Assembly (NCBI GenBank): GCA_002315255.1
Contig: DCGM01000090.1
Location: 1-34,398, forward strand
Direction of reading: 5' to 3'
From: Lachnospiraceae bacterium UBA1778
GTDB lineage: Bacteria > Bacillota > Clostridia > Lachnospirales > Lachnospiraceae
Length of the DNA: 34,398 nt
A program made the translations under genes and the position numbers. Of this stretch, positions 21,826-30,631 are shown piece after piece (within the stretch, counting starts at the first letter, position 1; every line of letters starts with the position of its first letter). The notes under the pieces were generated by a model. That model did no database searches, was not told the origin of the DNA, and worked only from the letters and a program-made list of their open reading frames with translations.

Positions 21826-23259
21826 CTATTCAAAAATCAGCTCGTTTTCTTTTACGCCCTCGGCATTTAAGACGATCCGGTCATACGCCTGGAGTCCGGA
21901 GCGGACATTGGCAGAAATCATCACATAGGACGATTCGAGCGAATTCTTCAGCCGGACGATCGGCTTAAAGACGCAATACCCTTTATTGATCTGATAGACG
22001 CCTTCGACTGTGGTGACCGGGCCGATCACCATCGTTTTTGAAAGGTTCTCCTCTCCTTCTGCGGCTGTCGGCGCGATTATTGTCATGCCGGCGCTGATTT
22101 CGGAGCTGAAAAGATAGGCGGAATCTTCGCCAATGACAAAGTTGTCGCCGGAGCCGTATTCGTAAACGGTGCACGGGATAAAGACCGCAAGCCCGTCCTT
22201 CTCGACGAGGACGCCCTTCGTGTTCGAGGAGCCGCCGGAAGTGATAAAGCGCTTCTCTACGACATAAAACTCTTTCGATATGAGCGCGGATTCCGGAATC
22301 TTAAAGCCGGTCGTCTTCTGGTCGAGAAGCTTGAAAGACAGGAAGCGGCAGTTGAAATTCCCGCCGTAGCTTCGGAATGAAAGGATTCCCATCGGCTTCC
22401 CGTCAGCTGTCGTCGAAATCGAAAAACTTCCGGTGCAGGTGATCCCGTTTTCCGCTTCAATCGTAAGCTTCGTCCGGTCTTTTAACCGTTCAGCTTCCGA
22501 TTCCTCTAAAAGAAAACAGAGCTTAAACGAATTACCCGGAAAAACCTTAAAGAGAAAATCCCCGGTTTCTACCGCGTCTCCGCTGTTTCGGAAGACCTTG
22601 TTATCTTTGCCGGTCAGGAGTATTTCAGAAGTGACCTCCGCCTCCGTCAATCCCTCGAACCCGTCCTGCCAGTTTTCAAAATAGCCGGTCGAACTGCTGC
22701 GGACTTCTGAAAAATAGATCTCCGCGAGCGCCTTCTGAATCTCGGCATTGTTTTCATTGATCAGGCATTCAAGAATCGTGGACTGGACAGACGTTTTTAA
22801 GGAATACGCGCCGGAAAAGCTGATCAGATCCATCCCGCCGGAGCCTTCGCGGATTGCCTTTCGGATCGTTAATAGAGAGGCGTTGGAAAGAAGGTTCATG
22901 TTTCCGTTGACGGTCTCATAAAGTTTCGAAACGATCTCTCCGTACGGGTCAATCGTCGCGAGAACCGAATTGCCTTTCCGATACTCGTTTGCGACTGCAA
23001 AAAAAGTGACATATCCCTTCTCTTCCGCTTGGACCACGAACTCGTCGCGGATAACAATGCCCCGATACTCGCCGCTTACATTGTCGGAAACGGCGGCGCC
23101 GACCGAATAGGTTTCGAGCGGCGATCGGACGCAAAGAATAATGATCTGAATGATAAAATAAAGAAGAACGGCAGCACAAAAGACCGTCAGCGGCGTGACG
23201 GGAATCGAATGATTCAGGCGGATAATCTCCGCGCCTTTTTGAGTTCTTTTCTGTTCCAT
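21826..23259 (-). CDS. HlyD-like membrane-anchored protein of the sepF cluster
   Basis: The 477-residue protein has one N-terminal membrane helix (about residues 20-43, TVFCAAVLLYFIIQIIILCV), then an extracellular part with two biotinyl-lipoyl-like halves (GIVIRDEFVVQAEEKGYVTFF and SGDAVETGDFLFKVFPG) around a short helical region, as in HlyD/membrane-fusion adaptors. No ABC transporter or other export gene is near, so an export role is unsupported. Position between the elongation genes and yggS-sepF suggests an envelope or division role (inference). AAAAGGAATA precedes the ATG at 23259. That site lies in a 26-nt tandem repeat that holds two more similar sites. Confidence 0.82.
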   Translation of the reverse strand: MEQKRTQKGAEIIRLNHSIPVTPLTVFCAAVLLYFIIQIIILCVRSPLETYSVGAAVSDNVSGEYRGIVIRDEFVVQAEEKGYVTFFAVANEYRKGNSVLATIDPYGEIVSKLYETVNGNMNLLSNASLLTIRKAIREGSGGMDLISFSGAYSLKTSVQSTILECLINENNAEIQKALAEIYFSEVRSSSTGYFENWQDGFEGLTEAEVTSEILLTGKDNKVFRNSGDAVETGDFLFKVFPGNSFKLCFLLEESEAERLKDRTKLTIEAENGITCTGSFSISTTADGKPMGILSFRSYGGNFNCRFLSFKLLDQKTTGFKIPESALISKEFYVVEKRFITSGGSSNTKGVLVEKDGLAVFIPCTVYEYGSGDNFVIGEDSAYLFSSEISAGMTIIAPTAAEGEENLSKTMVIGPVTTVEGVYQINKGYCVFKPIVRLKNSLESSYVMISANVRSGLQAYDRIVLNAEGVKENELIFE

Positions 23260-23325
23260 TATTCCTTTTCAGTTCAGATTACTGCCGTTCCTGTTCAGTT
23301 CAGAGCTCTGTCATTCCTTTTCAGT
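23260..23325 (-). repeat. 26-nt tandem repeat that multiplies the HlyD-like gene's ribosome site
   Basis: Minus-strand copies 23325-23300 and 23299-23274 are each 26 nt and begin ACTGAA[A/C]AGGAA; a third partial copy, 23273-23260, leads into the ATG. The whole spacer to the carboxypeptidase gene is built of this unit. Confidence 0.9.
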
Positions 23326-23333
23326 AGAAAACC

Positions 23334-24377
23334 TCAGTTTTCCTCTTCCGTGCAGAGTTCCATCAGCTGGTTCATCTCTTCATAAAGAAGGTCATAGGTG
23401 GATATGCCGGCCACAATGCCGATGTATGTTTTTTTGTCTTTTCCGCGGACCGCCATCACGAGGCAGCGCCCCGCATTTACGGTATAGCCGGTCTTTGCAG
23501 CCGTGATCCGAAGCCCGTCCGGAAGGACGGTATAGCCGCGGATATAAGAATTGCCCGATGTAAAATCGTAGGAGACAGCTTCGCCGTTCCGCGTCCCGTA
23601 AACCGTCACATTGGCGGTGGTGGCAGGAACGGTAAACTCCTCGTATTTTAAGCATTCATGCATCAGAAGGTAAAGGTCGTAGGCTGTCGTATAGTGCTTC
23701 GCATCATGAAGCCCGTGCGGGTTCGCATAATGCGTGTTAAACATTCCCAATGCTTTCGCGCGCGCATTCATTTCGCCGACAAATGCCGAAGAGCTGCCTG
23801 ATACGGCGATCGCGAGGACGTTCGCAGCTTCATTGCCGGAAGGAACGAGAAGCGCGTACAGAAGGTCGCGGACTGTGAGCGTGTCTCCCGCCTGAATTCC
23901 GGCGAGGGACGAATGGTCCGTAATGTCGGCGAAAGCCTCTTCTGTCACGGTGACTTCGGTGTCGAGGTCGTCGAAATGCTCGATCGCAAGTAATGCGGTC
24001 ATACACTTCGTCATCGAGGCAGGATAAAGCCGCTCCGTCATCTTTTTCGAATAAAGGACCGTGAGATCGGTATCATTAAAAAGCGCGGCATTTTTCGCCG
24101 AAAGAAATGCCGCATCAAATCCGGTGTCGTCTGTCGGAAGGCAGAGTCCTTCGGTCATTCCGGGAAGCCGCACATCGAGCGTATCCTGCTCATAAAGCTT
24201 CTCCAGAACCATCGAACGATAATAGCTGTACTTCGGCTCCGTGTCCGCGCAGCCGCTGAAAACGATACAGGAAAGGCACAAAACAGCTGCAGAAAAGATT
24301 CTGAACCCTGTCATTAAAAAACGTCTGACATCTTTTTTGCAAAGCCGTCTGTCGCCTTCATTTAAAAACTGCTTCAT
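23334..24377 (-). CDS. D-alanyl-D-alanine carboxypeptidase (low-molecular-weight PBP), probable lipoprotein
   Basis: A serine peptidase (S11 family, DacF/DacB-like) that trims the terminal D-Ala of peptidoglycan side chains outside the membrane. The active-site triad is complete: SMTK at residues 121-124, SGN at 180-182 and KTG at 295-297. The N-terminus has a basic stretch, a hydrophobic core (FRIFSAAVLCLSCIVF) and a probable lipobox VFSGC with Cys43, although Phe at -3 is unusual. No C-terminal amphipathic anchor is visible, consistent with lipid anchoring; the lipoprotein peptidase gene lspA lies about 3 kb further along the same run. The ATG overlaps the rodA stop as ATGA. Confidence 0.93.
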   Translation of the reverse strand: MKQFLNEGDRRLCKKDVRRFLMTGFRIFSAAVLCLSCIVFSGCADTEPKYSYYRSMVLEKLYEQDTLDVRLPGMTEGLCLPTDDTGFDAAFLSAKNAALFNDTDLTVLYSKKMTERLYPASMTKCMTALLAIEHFDDLDTEVTVTEEAFADITDHSSLAGIQAGDTLTVRDLLYALLVPSGNEAANVLAIAVSGSSSAFVGEMNARAKALGMFNTHYANPHGLHDAKHYTTAYDLYLLMHECLKYEEFTVPATTANVTVYGTRNGEAVSYDFTSGNSYIRGYTVLPDGLRITAAKTGYTVNAGRCLVMAVRGKDKKTYIGIVAGISTYDLLYEEMNQLMELCTEEEN

Positions 24378-25555
24378 CGGAAAAGAACCCTCCTTTGAAG
24401 TCTTCCGTACATGCCGACTGACAGGGCGAGCCCGATCAGAATAAACGTACTGAGAAGCGAGCTCATGCCGGCCGACAGGAACGGCAGCGGAATTCCGGTA
24501 TTCGGAATCAGAAGCGTCGAAACGCCGATATTGATTAAACTTTGGAAGCCGATTGAGGCGCCGCAGGCGCCGGCAATGACCTTCCCTACCGTATCCTTAC
24601 ACCGGAATGCTATACGGAAGCATTCCACAACAATCAGAGAATAGCCCAAAAGAATCAACATGCAGCCGAAGAAGCCGGCCTCCTCGCCGATTACTGCAAA
24701 GACGAAGTCACAGGACTCCTCCGATAAGAAATTGCCGTTCTTTACCGAGTCGAGAGAAGCATTGTTAAGCCCCTTCCCCCAGAAGCCGCCGGAGCCGATC
24801 GCCATAACAGAAAAGTTCTGCTGATAGACCTGCGCCGGATAATCCTCCGGGAAGAAATAGGCATTGATACGCAAAACCTGATGCTCACGGAAGACTGCGT
24901 TTAAAATCGGCTGTCCGTCCTGATAAACCATAAAAATAAAAAACAGGATCAGCGGAACCAGCACAATGAGCGCGCCGACGATCCATTTATAGTTGATCCC
25001 TGCGATGAACAGAATGGAAAGGACAATAAGGCCCATAACGATCGTCGTGGAAAGGTCGGGTTCGATCAGCGTGAGAACAACCACCGGCGCCGCAGCTGTG
25101 AAGAAGATCAACAGCGATTTTATTTTACTGATATCTTCCTTCATCTGGCGCCGATAAACGATGAGCGCTAAAAAGACGATCAATGCGGGCTTCGCAAATT
25201 CAGACGGCTGAATCGTACCTAAGAACGGGAAATAGATCCAGCGGTGAGCGCCGTAGATCGCAGGTGCGAACCACTTGACGTAAATAAGGCCGACCAATGC
25301 AATCGCATAAAGCACCCAGGAATACTTCACCAGCATATGGTAATCGATCAAGGTCAGGATGGCCATGACGATCAGACCTGCGACAACACCGATCAGCTGT
25401 TTTCCGGTAACAGAAACCAGCGACGAGGTCGTTTCTCCGGCTGTCGCGGAATGGACGACAAAAACCCCGAAGATGCTTAATACAAGCGTGCATAAGACCA
25501 GCAACCAGTCTACGTTACGAACATTTATCCGGTTTTCTCGGACATATCCAAGCAT
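24374..25555 (-). CDS. rodA: SEDS family peptidoglycan glycosyltransferase RodA
   Basis: A polytopic membrane enzyme that polymerises lipid II during elongation with its partner PBP2. The 393-residue protein has about ten hydrophobic helices starting at DWLLVLCTLVLSIFGVFVV, and the SEDS signatures YFPFLGTIQPSEFAKPALI, GSGGFWGKG, FVFAVIGEEAGF and NTGIPLPFLSAGMSSLL, shown here in short parts. FtsW and SpoVE are close relatives; pairing with mrdA, mreC and mreD supports RodA. AGGAG lies seven bases before the ATG, which follows the minD stop without a gap (TAAATG). Confidence 0.93.
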   Translation of the reverse strand: MLGYVRENRINVRNVDWLLVLCTLVLSIFGVFVVHSATAGETTSSLVSVTGKQLIGVVAGLIVMAILTLIDYHMLVKYSWVLYAIALVGLIYVKWFAPAIYGAHRWIYFPFLGTIQPSEFAKPALIVFLALIVYRRQMKEDISKIKSLLIFFTAAAPVVVLTLIEPDLSTTIVMGLIVLSILFIAGINYKWIVGALIVLVPLILFFIFMVYQDGQPILNAVFREHQVLRINAYFFPEDYPAQVYQQNFSVMAIGSGGFWGKGLNNASLDSVKNGNFLSEESCDFVFAVIGEEAGFFGCMLILLGYSLIVVECFRIAFRCKDTVGKVIAGACGASIGFQSLINIGVSTLLIPNTGIPLPFLSAGMSSLLSTFILIGLALSVGMYGRLQRRVLFR

Positions 25556-26311
25556 TTACTCACTCCTGTCATCCCGTAACGAAACGGGGATTCTCGTGCC
25601 CTGAAGGCGTTTTGCGATTCGGATGAAAATGTCCGCCGCAAGTGAATGGTTGCTATAGATCGGCTTATGGGTTTCGGTCTGAAGGAGAAGCTCGCGGTCC
25701 TCCGGAAGGACGCCGACTAACGAGAGGCCGATTTCATTGACAGAATATTCCAGGGCCTGCATTTCCGCGCTCTTCACGAGCCCGACCTGCACCCGGTTTA
25801 ACAGCGTGTATGTCTTCGCTTTCGTCTCCTCATTGAGGAGCTGGGCTGCTTTCTTCGTGTTCCGGACAGAAAGCGAATCGCATCCGCAGACATAGAGGAC
25901 GCGGTCTGCCGCCAGGCTGATGACCGATGCGACGGACGATTCCTCCATCCGATAATCGACTACAACATAATCAAATTCACGCTTAAATGCGTTTAAAAGC
26001 TTCAAAAGGCGCTCGGAAAGCTCCGGCGGAAATTCCTGATAGGCGGACGACTGCAGCAGGAAAAGGCCGCCGAATTCATCCACGCGGATCAGCGACGGAA
26101 TCAGCTTCACATTGCCCTCCAGCACGTCGAGGAGCGAGTAGGCGCCGCGGTTCTCCATCCCGAAAAGGACCGAAAGCGCTCCGGTCCGCATGCAAAGATC
26201 GACCGCCACCACCTTTTTCCCTTCATGCGCAAGCGCACAGGCCAGGTTGACCGTCATTGTGCTTTTTCCGATTCCTCCTTTTGCGGAGGTGATACCGATC
26301 AGCATTCCCAT
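25556..26311 (-). CDS. minD: Divergent MinD-like ATPase without MinC or MinE
   Basis: The 251-residue protein belongs to the MinD/ParA deviant Walker family: SAKGGIGKST has both signature lysines (Lys11, Lys16), and FGMENRGAYSLLDVLEG aligns with the MinD segment MGLENRxxYDLVDVxEG. Several MinD hallmarks are missing. Residue 40, aspartate in E. coli MinD and needed for hydrolysis and partner binding, is Cys (VDLCMRTGAL). The switch II motif DSPAGIE is DYRMEES (Asp119 kept). The protein ends at RIPVSLRDDRSE without the amphipathic membrane-targeting helix. minC and minE, its usual neighbours, are absent; mrdA lies 57 bp upstream and rodA abuts downstream. AAGGAG lies six bases before the ATG. 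Function is probably altered; the name marks ancestry only. Confidence 0.85.
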   Translation of the reverse strand: MGMLIGITSAKGGIGKSTMTVNLACALAHEGKKVVAVDLCMRTGALSVLFGMENRGAYSLLDVLEGNVKLIPSLIRVDEFGGLFLLQSSAYQEFPPELSERLLKLLNAFKREFDYVVVDYRMEESSVASVISLAADRVLYVCGCDSLSVRNTKKAAQLLNEETKAKTYTLLNRVQVGLVKSAEMQALEYSVNEIGLSLVGVLPEDRELLLQTETHKPIYSNHSLAADIFIRIAKRLQGTRIPVSLRDDRSE

Positions 26312-26330
26312 ATCATGCTCCTTATTTGTG

Positions 26331-26385
26331 CGGGTTTAGTTCGGATTTTGTCCGGGTTTTGTCCGGGTTTAGTCCGGATTATCAA
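26331..26385 (-). repeat. 11-nt tandem repeat between mrdA and minD
   Basis: Four consecutive 11-nt units on the plus strand (26331-26341, 26342-26352, 26353-26363, 26364-26374; consensus CGGGTTTTGTC) and a partial fifth that runs into the last mrdA codons. The 11-nt period is close to one helical turn. The mrdA stop codon lies in the repeat. Confidence 0.92.
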
Positions 26386-29236
26386 TGATTTCACCGGTAG
26401 ACGCGGAGTTCTCTAAAATCTCTTCCAGTGAGATATTTCCTTCCAAAAACTGATACAATGCCTCGGAAACGAGGGCCGCATTACCGGCGGAATAGCCGTT
26501 CGGAATCTGAACCGCCATCGCGTAATTCGGGTTCTTATACGGACCGTAGGATACATACCAGCCGTGCTCCGGACGGAGTTTGTTTTCCTGTGCGGAGCCG
26601 GATTTTGCCGCATAATCGTAACGGAGTCCGACGAAGTCACCGGAACGGGAGCCGCCCTCATGAATAACGGTATACATGCCTTCATGAATCCGGTCCCATG
26701 TCGCCTGCTGGAGTTCAATATGATTCTTAATAACCGGCGTATACGGAAGCACCGTCTCCCCTGAAGAATCTTCGATATGGTTCAAAAGCTTGAACTCATA
26801 CAGGTTTCCTTCTGATGCGAGCGCCGTAACATAGCGCGCGACAGAGATCGTCGTAAAAGCGAACGTACCCTGACCGATGGCGGAGGTGACCGGAAGCTCG
26901 GTCGTAAGCGAGGACACGTTTTCCTCTACCTCAATGCCGGTCGCCGTGCCGAAGCCGTAAAGCGCCGCATACTGGTTCAGAACATTGATGCCGATCGTCG
27001 GATTATAGACGCCTTTCGCATTCAAGCTCATCTTATAACCGCAGGAATAGAAGAAGCAGTTACAGGACTGGCCGAGCGCATGGACGAAATCGAGATCCCC
27101 GTGCGTGCCGCCCTGCAGACGATAGATCCAGCAGCGCGGATGGTCGAGATACGGGAAAATGCCGTCGCAGGTGATAAGATCGTCCGGACTGTAGTAGCCG
27201 CCTTCGATCGCGGCGGTCGTCGTAATCATCTTAAATGTTGAACCCGGTGCCAGTTTGGACTGCGTCGCACGGCTGTAAAGCGGACTCGAAAGGTCATTCA
27301 GAAGGGAATTATAGTAGGTCGAGTCATTGATACGGTTCGCGTCATACCCCGGATAGGAAACGACGGCTAAGAGCTCTCCGGTATTCGGATCTGTTAACAC
27401 GAGTCCTGCGGAGCACGGGTCCAATGCGATCTGCGCCGGCGTCAGTTCCATCGAGATGATCTTCGCCTCGAAGAACGAGAACGCGGTGTCCGCATCGCCG
27501 TAGTTCAGCTTTTCATAGGCAGTCTGATCGGGCTTCAGAACGCCCTGCTCAAAGAGCGCGATACCGACTTCGCAACCTGTGATGATGTCGCGATGGATGA
27601 GCTCGTCGTACACGAGCTTGTCAAAGTCGCCGTACTGTACAGAGAGGTGCTTGATCAGAAGCTCCACAAATGCCTCATAGCAGTCGGAAACCGTATTGTA
27701 ACGTTCATTTTCGCCGAGGACAGAGGTGTCTACCCAGCCCTCTTCGAGCGCATGGAACAGGATATCCGGGAAGGAAATCTCGCCCGCGCGCCACGCTTTA
27801 TAGGTGGCATCCGTCGTGTCGATCAACGACTTCTGCAGATAATTCTTCGAGGTCATATAGGAATAGAGATACTGGATATACGCCTGAATATACTCGGTTT
27901 CACTTGAAAGCGGCGTCGAATACCGCTTTTTCAGATAGTTTGAAAGAATGCGCGTCACTTCTTCCTTCCGCGCCTTCATCTTCCGGTCCATCTCCTTCTC
28001 CGTTTTAGACGCACTGTCCAGCCCAAAATCGCGGAAAGAAAGGATATTGTTATTGATCATCTGGAAATAGACGTCACGGATCGGAAGGAGGTATTCACTC
28101 TTCTGGGAAGCGGCGACCGGGTCGTAATCCGTCCCGGCGTAAAGGTGCTTCACGATAACACCGGAGAGCTGCTGCTCAATTACATTATAAGCTGCGACCA
28201 TCGTATCATGGTCGATCGAGAGATAGATGTCCTGTCCGCGCTTCGGCTCCTCCGTGATTTCTTCGGAAAGGATCATACCGGTATTGTTTACATAGATGAT
28301 CTTCGTGCCTTTTTCGCCCTGAAGATAGCTCTCGTACGCGCTTTCGATGCCTTCTTTTCCAATGATATCGCCGGCGATATAGTTTCCGCCCTGCGCATTG
28401 AGCTCTTCGATCTCCTCCTGCGTGATCGAGCCGACATAGCCTAAAATACCGGAGAAGACTTCGCTGTCATAATAGACGCGGACATACGATTCTTCGACGT
28501 TCACGCCCATAAGCTCCTTCTGGCTTTCGAGAACAGCCGCCTGGACCTCCTCGCTCACATCAGTCGCGATAACAGTAGAAATATAGCGGGTATAAGAGGT
28601 CTGTGCGACGAGATAACGCATGTTGCAGATTTTTAATGCGTCAGCATTGGAAACGTCAGCGGCGCCCGCCCATTTGCTCGTAAAGTTATAGATCGATTTC
28701 AGCTTCGCCATGACCGTGTCCGCGTCATACGAATAGGCGTCAATCCCCTCTTCTGCAAGTTCCGCGATCGTGCTTTTTCCGTAGACGTCGCGGATCAGCT
28801 GACGGATCTTCGTTTCCGTCCCATCGTACACAAAATGATCTGTTTCGTCGACCGTCACCGGGAGAAGCTTCCGCATCGTGATCCCGTATTTTTCGAGCAG
28901 GTTCACGAGTTTTAACAGCATCTCATTGAACTGGCCGTCACTCTTTGTGTAGTAGTTCCAGTCCGTCAAGGTGACATTGTAAACAGCTTTGTTTCCGGCT
29001 AAAAGGACGCCGTTCCGGTCGTAAATGTTACCGCGGATCGCAGAAATACTGACTTCTTTCTTCGTCGTGCTGACATAATCGTCATAATAGTCCTGTCCAC
29101 GCACGATCTGAAGCTGGAAAAGCCGGATAATGACAATGAAAAGCAGGACTCCCATAAGGAGCCCTAACACTAAAAGACGGTTTTTGAGAAGAGCTTTTAA
29201 TTTCTTTTTGATAAGCTCCCAGTTGCCTTTAAACAA
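26369..29236 (-). CDS. mrdA: Penicillin-binding protein 2 (elongation transpeptidase)
   Basis: The class B PBP that cross-links wall during elongation together with RodA. Residues 18-45 form the single membrane helix, followed by the pedestal motif RGNIYDRNGVLLA. The transpeptidase domain has STFK at 666-669, SCN at 724-726 and KSG at 878-880. At 955 residues it is longer than PBP2 of proteobacteria, with a large segment between about 370 and 600, usual for Clostridia. The start is TTG at 29236 with AAAGGAG nine bases upstream; an in-frame TGA lies two codons earlier, and later Met codons would cut the membrane helix. It overlaps the mreD stop by 8 bp. Confidence 0.95.
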   Translation of the reverse strand: MFKGNWELIKKKLKALLKNRLLVLGLLMGVLLFIVIIRLFQLQIVRGQDYYDDYVSTTKKEVSISAIRGNIYDRNGVLLAGNKAVYNVTLTDWNYYTKSDGQFNEMLLKLVNLLEKYGITMRKLLPVTVDETDHFVYDGTETKIRQLIRDVYGKSTIAELAEEGIDAYSYDADTVMAKLKSIYNFTSKWAGAADVSNADALKICNMRYLVAQTSYTRYISTVIATDVSEEVQAAVLESQKELMGVNVEESYVRVYYDSEVFSGILGYVGSITQEEIEELNAQGGNYIAGDIIGKEGIESAYESYLQGEKGTKIIYVNNTGMILSEEITEEPKRGQDIYLSIDHDTMVAAYNVIEQQLSGVIVKHLYAGTDYDPVAASQKSEYLLPIRDVYFQMINNNILSFRDFGLDSASKTEKEMDRKMKARKEEVTRILSNYLKKRYSTPLSSETEYIQAYIQYLYSYMTSKNYLQKSLIDTTDATYKAWRAGEISFPDILFHALEEGWVDTSVLGENERYNTVSDCYEAFVELLIKHLSVQYGDFDKLVYDELIHRDIITGCEVGIALFEQGVLKPDQTAYEKLNYGDADTAFSFFEAKIISMELTPAQIALDPCSAGLVLTDPNTGELLAVVSYPGYDANRINDSTYYNSLLNDLSSPLYSRATQSKLAPGSTFKMITTTAAIEGGYYSPDDLITCDGIFPYLDHPRCWIYRLQGGTHGDLDFVHALGQSCNCFFYSCGYKMSLNAKGVYNPTIGINVLNQYAALYGFGTATGIEVEENVSSLTTELPVTSAIGQGTFAFTTISVARYVTALASEGNLYEFKLLNHIEDSSGETVLPYTPVIKNHIELQQATWDRIHEGMYTVIHEGGSRSGDFVGLRYDYAAKSGSAQENKLRPEHGWYVSYGPYKNPNYAMAVQIPNGYSAGNAALVSEALYQFLEGNISLEEILENSASTGEIIDNPD

Positions 29237-29756
29237 TCTTCACTTCTCCTTTATTTACCCGTAGGTTCCAGCGCTTGCTGATAAAGATCAGGATGCCGTA
29301 AACCGGGACGAAGCTGACTATCGTCAAAAACAGTTCCGGTAAGAAAACCGCCGGAAGATAAGAACCGAGGGAAAAATGCTTCCCGATCAAGAACGAGAAC
29401 AGCAGCACATAAATATGCAGAAGAATCTCATTCAGTAAGATCAAAACAAACAGGACATAAAGGACTTCCGACTCCATACGTTCAGAAAGGAAGCCGTTTC
29501 CGAAACCGATCCAGGCATACGCCAATGTATAGAAGCCCGGATTTCCGATTCCGAGGATGTCCGTCAGAAGACCGCAGACCACACCGGTCGCCAGGCCGAT
29601 CGCTTTTCCGTAAAGGAAGCCGACCGAAACCGTCTCCGCAAGCATAAGGTTCGGCACTGCCAGAAGATACGGGATCTTCGGCAGAAGGATAAACTGAAGC
29701 ATAAAATTAACGAGCGTCATCATCAATACGACGGCAAAGCGTTTGAACTTAATCAT
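29229..29756 (-). CDS. mreD: Rod shape-determining protein MreD
   Basis: A small polytopic membrane protein of the elongation complex. The 175-residue product has about five hydrophobic helices (for example FAVVLMMTLVNFMLQFILL and VLYVLFVLILLNEILLHIYVL, read in parts), a glycine-rich middle (GKAIGLATGVVCGLLTDILG) and a basic C-terminus. Primary sequence is weakly conserved, and identification rests on topology plus its place between mreC and mrdA. The ATG overlaps the mreC stop as ATGA. Confidence 0.93.
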   Translation of the reverse strand: MIKFKRFAVVLMMTLVNFMLQFILLPKIPYLLAVPNLMLAETVSVGFLYGKAIGLATGVVCGLLTDILGIGNPGFYTLAYAWIGFGNGFLSERMESEVLYVLFVLILLNEILLHIYVLLFSFLIGKHFSLGSYLPAVFLPELFLTIVSFVPVYGILIFISKRWNLRVNKGEVKIV

Positions 29757-30631
29757 TCAAGCTCCTCCTTTAACGTCGTGATGACAAGCACATGGTTCAG
29801 CCGCGTAAAATCGACCGCAGTCGTAATCGTTCCGCTTCCGGTAAGCCCGTCCGCTTCTACCTGGACTGTTTTGACATAACCGATCTTCAGGTTCGGCAGG
29901 AACCGGTCGGAAATATATGAAGTTACAAGCATCATATCCGGCTTGATCGCCGAATCCGCTGCAATGTTCGTCAGTTTCAGCTCATTGGTGCGCGAGGTCT
30001 TAAAGGAGCCCGCCGCGATGCAGTTCAGGTTCCCGTTCCGCGTCATGGCGCTGACATTCATCCCGTCCTCAATGATTGTCTCCACAATCGCATAATTAAT
30101 CCCGACCTGCGTGACAATGCCGATGAGACCGTCGCCGTTGACGACGTTCATATTGATTTTGATGCCGTCCGCAGAGCCTTTGTCGATCGTGAAGCGCTCA
30201 AAAGTATTCACGCCGTCATTGCCGATAATCTGCGCCTGGACGCTCGCATAATCGCCGAGCCGCTCCTTCGCTTCGAGCAGCTTGCGGAGCTCGTCATTCT
30301 CTCCTTCCAGCGAAAGAAGATCGTTATTCCGAAGCTTAAGCTCATTATTCTCTTTTTCGAGTTCTGCAATCTTTTCCTGCGCTTCCGAAAGCGAAAGCCG
30401 CTCCTGCTCATTCGTAAAGAGGAACTTTCCGACCTCGTTCACGCCGGTCTGGAACGGGACGACGACCGCCCCGATCACCTGAAGCGGCGAAACAGCATCT
30501 GCGCGCTTAAAATACTGTACAAGAAGGAGCGCGAGACAGATTACCGAGACTATGACCAGCATAATGAGGCTGGTCAGCCGCGATAAGATTTTCTCTTTAA
30601 TAAATTTTCCGATGTTCTGAAAAAAGTTCAT
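29753..30631 (-). CDS. mreC: Rod shape-determining protein MreC
   Basis: A bitopic scaffold that contacts PBP2 outside the cell. The 292-residue protein has a membrane helix at about 18-42 (LIMLVIVSVICLALLLV), a coiled coil from about 75 to 125 (EAQEKIAELEKENNELKLRN), and the paired beta-barrel domain with AQIIGNDGVNTFERFTIDKG and GDGLIGIVTQV. Length and layout are normal. The ATG overlaps the radC stop as ATGA. mreB, which usually precedes mreC, is not here; radC occupies its upstream position. Confidence 0.96.
   Translation of the reverse strand: MNFFQNIGKFIKEKILSRLTSLIMLVIVSVICLALLLVQYFKRADAVSPLQVIGAVVVPFQTGVNEVGKFLFTNEQERLSLSEAQEKIAELEKENNELKLRNNDLLSLEGENDELRKLLEAKERLGDYASVQAQIIGNDGVNTFERFTIDKGSADGIKINMNVVNGDGLIGIVTQVGINYAIVETIIEDGMNVSAMTRNGNLNCIAAGSFKTSRTNELKLTNIAADSAIKPDMMLVTSYISDRFLPNLKIGYVKTVQVEADGLTGSGTITTAVDFTRLNHVLVITTLKEELE

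Noticed and set aside
26312..26368. Remnant of minC or a small gene between mrdA and minD
   Set aside because: The 57 bp are nearly all 11-nt repeats and a ribosome site, with no coding potential.
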